From: CAZKWG01 sp964615375
GTDB lineage: Bacteria > Myxococcota_A > UBA796 > CAZKWG01
Direction: 5' to 3'
Assembly: GCA_964615375.1 (NCBI GenBank)
Contig: CAZTOW010000017.1
Span: 1-64,000, forward strand
DNA length: 64,000 nucleotides
Below are positions 36,505 to 44,404 of this stretch, piece after piece. The position numbers and the translations under genes are program-made. The stretch's first letter is position 1. Each line of letters begins with the position of its first letter. The notes beneath the pieces were generated by a model that ran no database searches, was not told the DNA's origin, and saw nothing but the letters and a program-made list of their open reading frames with translations.

Positions 36505-37484
36505 GGTGGAGCGACCTGCAGCGCGCCCGAGCGACCCCTCGGCGCTCGGCGCTCCTCTTCCTCACGGACCGCTGTCCGGTGGGCTGCGCGCACTGCTCGG
36601 TGGACAGCCGGCCCGAGAGCCCGACCATCCGGGACTTCGCCACCTTCGAGCGGCTGGTCCTTGGCCTCGCCGCCGAGCCTGAGCTCGAGGTCATCGGGAT
36701 CTCGGGCGGCGAGCCCATGCTCGAGCGGCGCGGGCTCACGCTCGCGATCGAGCGCCTGACCCGCCCCGGACGTTCGCTCGTCCTGTACACCAGCGGCGTC
36801 TGGGCGCGCGAGGAGCTCCCGAGTTGGATGGACGCCGCACTCCGAGCTTTCGACACGGTGGTGCTCTCGACAGATCGCTTCCACCGGCCGGGCGTCTCTG
36901 TGGAGCGCTGCGCGCTCGCGGCCCGTCACGTCTCCACCCGAGCCCACTGGCTGGTGCTGCAGGTGCTTGACGAGGCGGGCGAGCAGGAGCGGGGGGCGGA
37001 GCTGCTGGAGCGGGCCCTGGGCGCGGGTTGGCGCGCCTCCGCCGAGATCGTCGCGGTGAGCCTGCTCCCCTATGGACGCGCCGCGGGGATGATGCCGGCG
37101 GCGGGCGCGCTCGCGCTGGGGAGCTGTCCGCCTTGCGACGTGCTGCAGTCGCCGGTCGTCCGTTACGACGGCGTCGTGAGCGCCTGCTGCAACGAGCGGA
37201 TCTCCATGGGGGAGGGGCCGGAGCGGCTGCGCAGACGAGCGGTTGACGCCGACGGGCTGAGCCGCGCCCTGGCAGAGCTCCGTGAAGATCCGCTGCTGCG
37301 CCTCATGGCGGCCTGCGGGCCCGCGGGGGTCGTCGAGCACCCGCGGCTCGCGTCGCTCGCGGAGGCTCCGGTTCAGAGCCTGTGCGAGGCGTGCTGGAGG
37401 CTCGCCGAGGTGGCCCCTCCGGCCTCCGATCCCCTCTTCCGGTTGATGGGGCTCTCGATTCCGCCCCCTGGAGGGCACCGATGA
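36501..37484 (+). CDS. Tandem radical SAM/SPASM-like enzyme B
   Basis: A 327-residue paralogue of enzyme A. CPVGCAHC is at C25, C29, C32, the same positions. ISGGEPMLE and VVLSTDRFHRPG match. SPASM-like cysteines occur (GSCPPCD, SACCNER, LCEACW). ATG overlaps the previous stop. Two tandem enzymes for two precursors may mean one enzyme per precursor or two steps on the same core. Confidence 0.85.
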   Translation: MRWSDLQRARATPRRSALLFLTDRCPVGCAHCSVDSRPESPTIRDFATFERLVLGLAAEPELEVIGISGGEPMLERRGLTLAIERLTRPGRSLVLYTSGVWAREELPSWMDAALRAFDTVVLSTDRFHRPGVSVERCALAARHVSTRAHWLVLQVLDEAGEQERGAELLERALGAGWRASAEIVAVSLLPYGRAAGMMPAAGALALGSCPPCDVLQSPVVRYDGVVSACCNERISMGEGPERLRRRAVDADGLSRALAELREDPLLRLMAACGPAGVVEHPRLASLAEAPVQSLCEACWRLAEVAPPASDPLFRLMGLSIPPPGGHR

Positions 37485-38155
37485 CGTCCACTGACCACAG
37501 CCTGCGCCTGAGGCGTCGGCTCGCGCTCGTCATGCCTGTGCTCCAGCGCGCCGCGGCCGCGTTGTGGGAGCACGAGAATTTCGTGGATATCTATAAAGAT
37601 TATCTGATCATGATGCACGGGATCGTCCGGGCGAGCGTCCCGCTCATGGAGCGCTGCGCCGCGCTCTGCGCCGGGCGCCCGGACGACGAGGTGTGTCGTG
37701 GGCTCCTGCCCTATCTCGAGGAGCACATCCCCGAGGAGCGCGGGCACGAGCGCTGGGTGCAGGGCGACCTCGAGGCGCTCGGGCTCCCCCCGGAGATCGC
37801 GGAGGACGCGCTCCCCTCGGTCTCGGTCGCCGCGCTGGTCGGCTCCCAGTACTACTGGATGAGCCACGTTCACCCCTGCGCGTTGTTGGGGTACATCGCC
37901 GTCCTGGAGGGTTACCCCGTGAGCCCGGAGCACGTCGAGGGGCTCAAGGCGCGCTCGGGGCTGCCCGCGGGGGCCTTCCGCTCGCTCGAGCTCCACGCGC
38001 GCCTGGACCCTGGACATCGGGACGCCTTCGACCACCTCCTCGACGGCCTCCCCCTCGGCGAGCGTCATCGCGCCCTCATCGGCGTGAGCGCGCTCACGAC
38101 CGTGGAGATGACCGTGAGGGCGATCGATGAGGTCGTCCGCGCGGGCTCGCCATGA
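37481..38155 (+). CDS. Heme-oxygenase-fold diiron (HDO-like) protein
   Basis: A 224-residue all-helical protein of the iron-containing redox / TenA-like superfamily. Metal ligand patterns are in EHENFVDIYKDY-x4-H and EEHIPEERGHERW, followed by HVHPCALLGYIAVLEG. Such proteins use O2 for N-oxygenation, C-C cleavage or desaturation in natural product pathways. It overlaps the radical SAM enzyme B stop (ATGA) and the sulfotransferase start. Exact chemistry cannot be told. Confidence 0.72.
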   Translation: MTSTDHSLRLRRRLALVMPVLQRAAAALWEHENFVDIYKDYLIMMHGIVRASVPLMERCAALCAGRPDDEVCRGLLPYLEEHIPEERGHERWVQGDLEALGLPPEIAEDALPSVSVAALVGSQYYWMSHVHPCALLGYIAVLEGYPVSPEHVEGLKARSGLPAGAFRSLELHARLDPGHRDAFDHLLDGLPLGERHRALIGVSALTTVEMTVRAIDEVVRAGSP

Positions 38156-38922
38156 GGCGGCACGATCTCCCCATGGTGCTCGTCGTGGGGTGCCCGCGCT
38201 CGGGGACCACGCTCATGGGGGCCCTGCTCGGCGCTCACTCCGCGTGCTGGGATGGGGGCGAGAGCTTCCTCTTCCACCGCATGATGACCAGCTGGCCTGC
38301 CTCGATCAACCCGAGCCTGTCTCCGCTGGTCCGGACCTTCTTCGACGAGGGGCCCGCCATGGTGGCCGAGATGGTGGCCCGCGAGCTCGCCGCGCGCGAC
38401 AGATCCATCTGGGTAGACCACACGCCCTTTCACGTCGAGCTCGCCGCCGAGCTCCTCGACCGCTTCCCCAACGCCCGGGTCGTTCACGTGATCCGCGACG
38501 GGCGAGCCGTGTGCGCCTCGCTCCGTGATCTCTCTCGGGCCGGTCAGCCCTGGGCCGGAGCGGACGCGCGCGCGCGGGCTCGTCTCTGGCAGGGCTGCGT
38601 GGAGGCCGGGCTGGCGCTTCGAGGGCACCCCCGGGTCGCGCAGATCCGGTACGAGGCGCTGGTCTCGGATCCGCCGGGCACGGCGGCGGAGCTCTGTCTG
38701 GCCCTCGGCCTCTCCTACGAGGACCAGATGCTCGACGCGCTCACCGTGCCCCACGCGCAGGGGCCGACGCCGCGCGCGCCGCTGGCCCGGCGAGACGCCG
38801 AGGGGCGCCTCTGCTTCCAGGCCCCGGGTCCCAGCTGGGATCCATCGCGCTGGACGCGCGGAGAGCATCGGGACTTCATGGCGGAGGCGGGGGGCCTGCT
38901 CGCCGCGCTGGGCTATGGCTGA
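38152..38922 (+). CDS. Sulfotransferase (PAPS-dependent)
   Basis: A 256-residue sulfotransferase. The 5'-phosphosulfate loop is GCPRSGTTLMGALL near residue 12, and the 3'-phosphate site is VVHVIRDGRAVCASLRD. It would move sulfate from PAPS to a hydroxyl or amine. It ends ten bases past the stop of the convergent peptidase gene. A hydroxyl made by the HDO-like protein could be the acceptor, which is inference. Confidence 0.85.
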   Translation: MRRHDLPMVLVVGCPRSGTTLMGALLGAHSACWDGGESFLFHRMMTSWPASINPSLSPLVRTFFDEGPAMVAEMVARELAARDRSIWVDHTPFHVELAAELLDRFPNARVVHVIRDGRAVCASLRDLSRAGQPWAGADARARARLWQGCVEAGLALRGHPRVAQIRYEALVSDPPGTAAELCLALGLSYEDQMLDALTVPHAQGPTPRAPLARRDAEGRLCFQAPGPSWDPSRWTRGEHRDFMAEAGGLLAALGYG

Positions 38923-40442
38923 GCGCGCGCGACCTCCCAGTCGGCGAGCGACACCGGCTGACGCCACCAGGTCTCCGCGTCCAGCGCGCCCCCCGGGGCC
39001 ATGAGGGTCTCTCGGAGGAAGCGTCCGGCTCTCGGCGAGACCAGCGGGACGTCGCCGAGGCGTCGCCGGATCTCGTCACGCGCCTCGCGCGCGAGGACGT
39101 ACTGCCGAAGCTGGTGGGCCTCCTCCAGGTAGGGCAGCATCACGAAGGCGGGCCTCGTGGTCGGGGGCACGCCGAAGACGCTGCGATGAATGGAGGAGAA
39201 GCTCTCCTCGAGGGTCTCCTGCCGATACAGCGCCTCCTCCAGCTGGGCAAACAGACAATTGTAGCGGACGGCCAGGGCGTCGAAGGCGCTCACGCTCTGG
39301 CGGTACTCACGGAGATCCTGCGTCAGGGGGCCCGGGAGGGAGGCGCGCAGCCAGCCCGGATCCCATAGCGGGAGCGCCAGCAGGTCCGCCAGGCCCTCGG
39401 TGATGGAGAGGTCGTCGGGGAGCCGACGTGTGGTCGCGTCCGTCGCGACGATCGCGCGCATGTGGACGGCGTGACCGAGCTCGTGGAACCATCCGCGGGC
39501 TCCCTCGTAGCCGGGCGGGAAATTGCCCTGGAAGCGGACATCGTCGGGGATGGAGACCCCGTAGGCCGATCCTCCGGGGCCGCCCTCGCGCCGGACGACC
39601 ATGATGCCCTCGAGCTCCGCCTGGAAGCCCATCTCCGACAACGCCAGGCGCGCCAGCGCGTCGACGGCCTCGGGCTCCAGGAAGGATCCGGTCGTGCCGG
39701 TCCAGATGGTCGAGATCGCGAGGAAGTCGGCGAGGCCCGGCTCCCGACCGAGCTCGGCGCGTCCTCGCGCGAGGAGCGCGGCCCAGTCGGCCTCGGTGCT
39801 GGCGATCTGGGCGCGGCAGATCCCGGCCAGATCCACGTCCTGCGGCCCCGACCGCGGCCCCGGATCAAGGGATGTGCTCACCCGTTGAAGGGCGCGTCCG
39901 CGGGCGCGCAGGGACTCGGCGAGGGCCGGGCTCAGATCCGCGATACGGCCCAACGCCGCGGCGCGGGCCTGGGCCTCCGGGGAGGCGTAGAGCGTCCAGA
40001 GCGCCTCCATCGGCGGCTCGCCGCCGTCGTCCCCGCGGAGGATCCTCAGGACGGCCTCTGTCGCCTCGAGGAGCGCGGGGTCCTCGGCGAGGCGCATTCG
40101 GGAGCGCAGGGCCTGCCAGCGTGCGCTCCGCGCGCGGACCTCGGCGTTGGCGCTCCCCGCGAGCGGCTCGAGCAGGCGATCGATGGTGTCATCCCGCCAG
40201 AACGCCGTGAGCGCGCGCTGGGCGCTCTCCACCTCCTCGTCGGAGGCTCCGCCAGAGGTCGCGCGCTCCCAGCGGGCGAGCGCCAGCGCCCGCTCGAGGT
40301 CGAGGTAGCGTCGATCGAGCTCATCGAGGCGAGCGAGCTCGATGGGCTCAGGGGGAGCCCGTCCAGGCGCCCGAGCCGCGCAGGCGGAGGCGAGCGCCGC
40401 GGCGAGGCAGACCGTGAGCCCCGCTCCTCTCATGCCCCTCAT
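38913..40442 (-). CDS. Secreted zinc metallopeptidase lipoprotein (M2/M3-like)
   Basis: A 509-residue protein. Signal peptide ends at a lipobox LASAC (Cys 21). The zinc motif HELGH gives H320, E321, H324, and ITEGLADLLA gives E349 as third ligand. The helical arrangement and C-terminal Tyr/Arg-rich segment look like gluzincin M2/M3 oligopeptidases. It cuts peptides in the periplasm or outside. Opposite in strand to the sulfotransferase and divergent from the AsnB-like gene, it may process the exported peptide or belong to a neighbour. Confidence 0.78.
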   Translation of the reverse strand: MRGMRGAGLTVCLAAALASACAARAPGRAPPEPIELARLDELDRRYLDLERALALARWERATSGGASDEEVESAQRALTAFWRDDTIDRLLEPLAGSANAEVRARSARWQALRSRMRLAEDPALLEATEAVLRILRGDDGGEPPMEALWTLYASPEAQARAAALGRIADLSPALAESLRARGRALQRVSTSLDPGPRSGPQDVDLAGICRAQIASTEADWAALLARGRAELGREPGLADFLAISTIWTGTTGSFLEPEAVDALARLALSEMGFQAELEGIMVVRREGGPGGSAYGVSIPDDVRFQGNFPPGYEGARGWFHELGHAVHMRAIVATDATTRRLPDDLSITEGLADLLALPLWDPGWLRASLPGPLTQDLREYRQSVSAFDALAVRYNCLFAQLEEALYRQETLEESFSSIHRSVFGVPPTTRPAFVMLPYLEEAHQLRQYVLAREARDEIRRRLGDVPLVSPRAGRFLRETLMAPGGALDAETWWRQPVSLADWEVARAQP

Positions 40443-40532
40443 GTACGCACGCTGGAGGCTTCGGTCATCGCGCGCTCGCCCTCCGCGCCACGCCGCGGCG
40501 CGCCGCCGGCCCGACGGATAGGATCCGGTGTG

Positions 40533-42350
40533 ATGTCGCTATCTCCATCTGAGCTGGTCGTCGCGTCGGTCTCCGGGAGCGGGGTCGCCGATCGTCTGCA
40601 GGACTCGATGGGGGCGGAGCCGTTCAGGACACCGTTGGGCTCGCGTGTGCTGGTCTCCAACCAGCGGCCCGTGTGGGTCGACCGAGCCTGGGTGTGGGCG
40701 TCCGCTCCCGGCGAGCGGGAGGAGGCTCTCGGCCCGCTGCTGGATCAGCTGGAGAGAGGGCGCATCTCGCCGGAGGAGATCCCGCCCGCGCTCTCCTCCT
40801 CTCGGGGAGGCTTCCTCCTGTGGGCTCGCCCGGGGGATGACGCGCTCCATGGGTGGACCCCCTGGCTCTCCCTTCGGCGCGTCTGGTGGGCGCGGGGCGA
40901 GCACATCGAGGTCCTCGGTGGATCCGCCGCCGCCGCGATACGCCTGGTGGGTCGGGCGAAGCTGGCGGATGACGCCTGGCTCCGCTGGATCCTGTTCCAG
41001 TCCATCTCTGACCAGGAGAGCTGGTTCGATGACGTGCGCTGCGTCCCCACAGGCCAGATCTTCCGGTGGCGGGCGCGCGGCGAGCCGGAGTGGGATCAGC
41101 CGCTGACGCTCCCGGCGGCCTCCGAGAGCTCGCTGGAGCAGGTCCGCGCGTCGGTCCTCACCGCCGTCTCCGAGCAGGTGGGCGCGCCTGAGTCCAGCTT
41201 CGTGTACTTCTCTGGAGGGACGGACTCGTCCGTCATGTCGCTCCTGGCCTCGCGGAGGCTGGGGCGTCCGATCCCCGGGCTGACCGCCGCGCTGGACCAC
41301 GCCACCTTCGAGGCGGCGCGCCGTCAGGCACAGATCGCCTCCCGTCGACTGGACGCGCCTCACAAGGTCGTGTCGAGCGACAGCGTCGCGCTCGCGGAGG
41401 CGATCCAGACGCTGTCCGCACGGACCCTTCAGCCGCTCGTAGACTGGTATCCTCTGTATCTGGCGCTCTCCAACCACGCCCGCGCCTCCCATCACGCGAC
41501 GGGGATTGACGGGGGAGGAGCCAACGCGCTCCTGGGGCGCGCGCTGACACGCTCCGCTCGCCTCACCGAGCGGGTCGCGGCCGCCTCCCGGGCAGGGCAG
41601 GAGCCCTCGATCTCCCTGGTCTTCGAGGTCGCCGGTCGTGAAGGGCTCCAGATCTCCGGTCCAGGGGAGGTCGAGCGGGAGCGCTGGCCCGAGCTGATCC
41701 TGCAGGCCGCGGCGCACCTCGACGACGAGGAGCATCCTCTCCATGCGCTGAATCAGGGGGATGTCCTGCACCCGCTCCTCGCGCGGACCTGCTTCGGTGA
41801 AGAGGCGGTGGCGCGTCAGCTCGCGCGGCGGCGACAGCACGCCACGGCGCGCTTTCGCGGGCGCGACCTCGCCGAGCGTCTCCACATCCAGTACCTCGCG
41901 AGCGCCGCCCACTTCTACGGGTCACAGTGCGTGGCCATCGCCGACGCGGTCGGGCTGTCCTGTCGAAAGCCCTGCTTCGACACCAGGGTGGTCCAGGCGG
42001 CGCTCGGCCTGCACCCGGAGGTCCGCCTCATCGAGCGGAGCTCGACCCGCCCCGTGATGAACCACCTGCTGCGGGAGGCGGGGTTCGGGGACCTCTGCTT
42101 CACGCATGCGGCGCCGTGGTACTCCGACGGGGTCGAGCGTGTCCTCGGGGCCTGGGCGAGGAGCGGACCCCTTCGCCCGCTCCTCGAGGAGATGGACCGA
42201 CCGCCCTTCGTGGAGCCCGAGGACTTCGAGAAGTGGCGCCGCTTCCCCAACCGCTTCGTGCTGCGATGCCTGATGTTCGACCGCTTCCTGGCCGAGACCC
42301 GACGGCTGACGACGCGCTCCTCGCTCACCCCCCCCGCAACAGCCCCATGA
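40533..42350 (+). CDS. Asparagine synthetase / lasso-cyclase-like ATP-dependent amidotransferase
   Basis: A 605-residue AsnB-like protein. The PP-loop SGGTDSS at 227-233 binds ATP. The N-terminal half has the glutaminase fold (PVWVDRAW, GGFLLWARPGDDALHGW) but lacks Cys2, so it cannot use glutamine. This is the state of lasso peptide cyclase McjC and beta-lactam synthetases, which form an amide intramolecularly. The ATG is preceded by ggat-rich sequence (aggat). It ends 26 bases inside the end of the convergent AAA gene. A macrolactam or amide on the core peptide is a natural role. Confidence 0.82.
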   Translation: MSLSPSELVVASVSGSGVADRLQDSMGAEPFRTPLGSRVLVSNQRPVWVDRAWVWASAPGEREEALGPLLDQLERGRISPEEIPPALSSSRGGFLLWARPGDDALHGWTPWLSLRRVWWARGEHIEVLGGSAAAAIRLVGRAKLADDAWLRWILFQSISDQESWFDDVRCVPTGQIFRWRARGEPEWDQPLTLPAASESSLEQVRASVLTAVSEQVGAPESSFVYFSGGTDSSVMSLLASRRLGRPIPGLTAALDHATFEAARRQAQIASRRLDAPHKVVSSDSVALAEAIQTLSARTLQPLVDWYPLYLALSNHARASHHATGIDGGGANALLGRALTRSARLTERVAAASRAGQEPSISLVFEVAGREGLQISGPGEVERERWPELILQAAAHLDDEEHPLHALNQGDVLHPLLARTCFGEEAVARQLARRRQHATARFRGRDLAERLHIQYLASAAHFYGSQCVAIADAVGLSCRKPCFDTRVVQAALGLHPEVRLIERSSTRPVMNHLLREAGFGDLCFTHAAPWYSDGVERVLGAWARSGPLRPLLEEMDRPPFVEPEDFEKWRRFPNRFVLRCLMFDRFLAETRRLTTRSSLTPPATAP

Positions 42351-44016
42351 CCTCCGCCCGCCACGGCTCCGCGTAGACCTCGTTGCTGGTCTTGTCGTTC
42401 TTCTCCAGCTCGCGGGCCAGCCCGGCCAACAACAACGGCATGTCCAGGGGGCGGGAGAGGCCGCTGGACCAGGCGCGGGCGCGGATGGCGGCGCCGCGGA
42501 TGAGGGCGCCGGGGATGGCGAAGCGGCGGGAGAGCAGGCCGAGATCGAGGCGGGTCTCCAGGCTGGGATCGCGATCCACGCCCAGCATGCGGCGCCAGAG
42601 CACCAGGCGGGTGCCCTCGTCGGGGACGGGGATGACGACGTAGTCGTCGAAGCGCCGGAAGAAGGCCTCGTCCAGATCCTTGCTGCGGTTGGTGGTGGCG
42701 ACCAGCACGCCCGAGTAGCGCTCCAGGCGCACCAGCAGGTAGGCCACGACGGTCTTCATGCCGTCGCCGCCCCCCCCGCCGCTCTCGCCGCCGCTCTCGC
42801 GCTGGCGGAAGAGGGCCTCGGCCTCGTCCAGGACCAGCACGCAGCCGCCAGCCTCCGCGGCCTCGAAGACCTGACTCAGGAATTTCTCTGTCTCGCCGAG
42901 CCACTTCGACAGGATGGCGGAGAGATCCAGGCGCAGCAGGGGGCGGTCCAGGGCCGCCGCCAGCGCCTCGGCGGCCAGCGTCTTGCCGGTGCCGGGCAGG
43001 CCGGAGAGCAGGAGGCGATAGCCCGAGCCGCGGCCGGCGAAGCCGGGCTCGCCCGGGAGGACGTCCATGCGGTAGCGCGCGTGCTGCAGGGCCTGGTCGA
43101 GCTGGTGGCGCACGACGGGCGGGACCAGCAGATCGTCCCAGCGAACGTCCACCCGCCGGGGGAGGGCCAGATCGCTCTCGGGCATCCCGGTCACGTCCAC
43201 CGGGGCGCCGGGCCGACCCTCACCGTGCAGGCGCCGGGTGACGCGCTCGTCGAAGAAGCCGGTGTGCTGGCTGCCGTGCAGCGGGACCTCCACCCAGCGC
43301 AGGCGCGCCCCGGTGGCCAGGGCGGCGACGCGGGCGATGGCCGGTCCATTGGAGACGAGCACGCGCGGGCCGCGGGCCGAGCGCGCGCGCCAGAAGAGCT
43401 CCTCGACCAGCGGGGTGGCGCCGGCCTGCGCGGCCCCGAAGCCGTCCACGATCGCGAAGCCCTGGGCCTGGAGCGAGAGGGCCACCTGCCCGGCCAGACC
43501 GGCGGCGCTGATCTGCGGCTCCTCCAGCCGGAGCGGTCGGAGCGCGCCGGGCCCGAAGCGCTGGCGCAGCTCCCACAGGAGCCCCTCCCGGCTGGCGCCG
43601 TGCCAGAGCTCCCAGGGGCCCTCCTCCTCGAGGGCAGGGGGCGGTCCCGACGGGGCGAGCTCGGTCGGCGCCAGATCCAGCCCCACCCGCCCGGCGTGGG
43701 TCAGCCGCAGCGCGGCGCTCCCCGGCACCCGCGGATCGCTCGGGCTCTGGCCCACCACCTGCACCAGGCCCCAGCCCACCAGCCCGCGCACGGCCCGCTC
43801 CAGCGCCTCGCGCGGCACGGAGCCCTCACCCAAAGCCAGCATCCGACGCCAGGAGAGGACGCCGCGCCGCTGAGCCTCGTCCGCCGACTGGTGCTCGTCG
43901 GCGAGCTGGCTGTCGATGTCCAGCGCCGCCAGCAGGGTCAGCACGCCCTCCGCGGACGGGTCCAGCGCGAGCACCCCGACGAGGCGCCGCGCCCGCTCGA
44001 CCTGATCCTGACTCAT
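42325..44016 (-). CDS. AAA+ ATPase
   Basis: A 563-residue protein with a C-terminal AAA+ domain. Walker A is GLPGTGKT (Lys about 345), Walker B VLVLDEAEALF, sensor 1 VATTNRS and the arginine finger FFRRFDD. The N-terminal 280 residues form no domain I know. Glycine-rich loop (SGGESGGGGGDG) precedes the kinked helix. It resembles small stand-alone AAA ATPases of Myxococcota. It converges on the AsnB-like gene and probably does not belong to the RiPP locus. Confidence 0.82.
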   Translation of the reverse strand: MSQDQVERARRLVGVLALDPSAEGVLTLLAALDIDSQLADEHQSADEAQRRGVLSWRRMLALGEGSVPREALERAVRGLVGWGLVQVVGQSPSDPRVPGSAALRLTHAGRVGLDLAPTELAPSGPPPALEEEGPWELWHGASREGLLWELRQRFGPGALRPLRLEEPQISAAGLAGQVALSLQAQGFAIVDGFGAAQAGATPLVEELFWRARSARGPRVLVSNGPAIARVAALATGARLRWVEVPLHGSQHTGFFDERVTRRLHGEGRPGAPVDVTGMPESDLALPRRVDVRWDDLLVPPVVRHQLDQALQHARYRMDVLPGEPGFAGRGSGYRLLLSGLPGTGKTLAAEALAAALDRPLLRLDLSAILSKWLGETEKFLSQVFEAAEAGGCVLVLDEAEALFRQRESGGESGGGGGDGMKTVVAYLLVRLERYSGVLVATTNRSKDLDEAFFRRFDDYVVIPVPDEGTRLVLWRRMLGVDRDPSLETRLDLGLLSRRFAIPGALIRGAAIRARAWSSGLSRPLDMPLLLAGLARELEKNDKTSNEVYAEPWRAEVMGLLRGG

Positions 44017-44225
44017 CGGGCGCTCCTGGTGGGACTCCGGCCATCCTGAGTGCAGCCCCGACGGGGCGCAACGCTCCCGCCGAGAGGGTGCGTCTGGCGC
44101 CTATCCTCGCGAGTGCGATCCCGGGTTTCTGTACAGGGGTGTGGCGCGCGATCCGAGCTGACTTAGATAAAAAAGGGCTTGTGAGCTTCCGATCGCCGGT
44201 CTAGATAGGAATTGGAGGGAGCCAC

Positions 44226-44399
44226 ATGGCGGTGCTCGAACGCTTCTCGGATCGGGAGCCCGACTACTGGCGAAAGCGCCACCAGCCCTCGCGGGAGCAC
44301 GGCGCGCTCCTGGAGGCTCGCCGCACGGCCGGGCGCGAGCACGTCCCCACCAGCGGGATCGGGAAGATCCCGCCGCGGGGCGGCTCTTCAGGGGGCTAG
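44226..44399 (+). CDS. Small conserved-looking protein of 57 residues, unknown
   Basis: A short reading frame with a strong Shine-Dalgarno (ggagggag, five bases before ATG). It begins MAVLERFSDREPDYWRKR, is rich in Arg, Glu and Trp, and ends GKIPPRGGSSGG. It reads away from the AAA gene. No domain is recognised. Start and site quality make it more likely real than its shadows, but no homologue is known to me. Confidence 0.5.
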   Translation: MAVLERFSDREPDYWRKRHQPSREHGALLEARRTAGREHVPTSGIGKIPPRGGSSGG

Positions 44400-44404
44400 G
44401 TGAC

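Noticed and set aside
42325..44016. AAA ATPase as member of the peptide locus
   Set aside because: It is convergent, ends in overlap and has the high GC and style of the right flank; kept separate.
44181..44209. Promoter TTGTGA-N17-TAGATA for the 57-residue gene
   Set aside because: Transcription would start inside or after its ribosome site.
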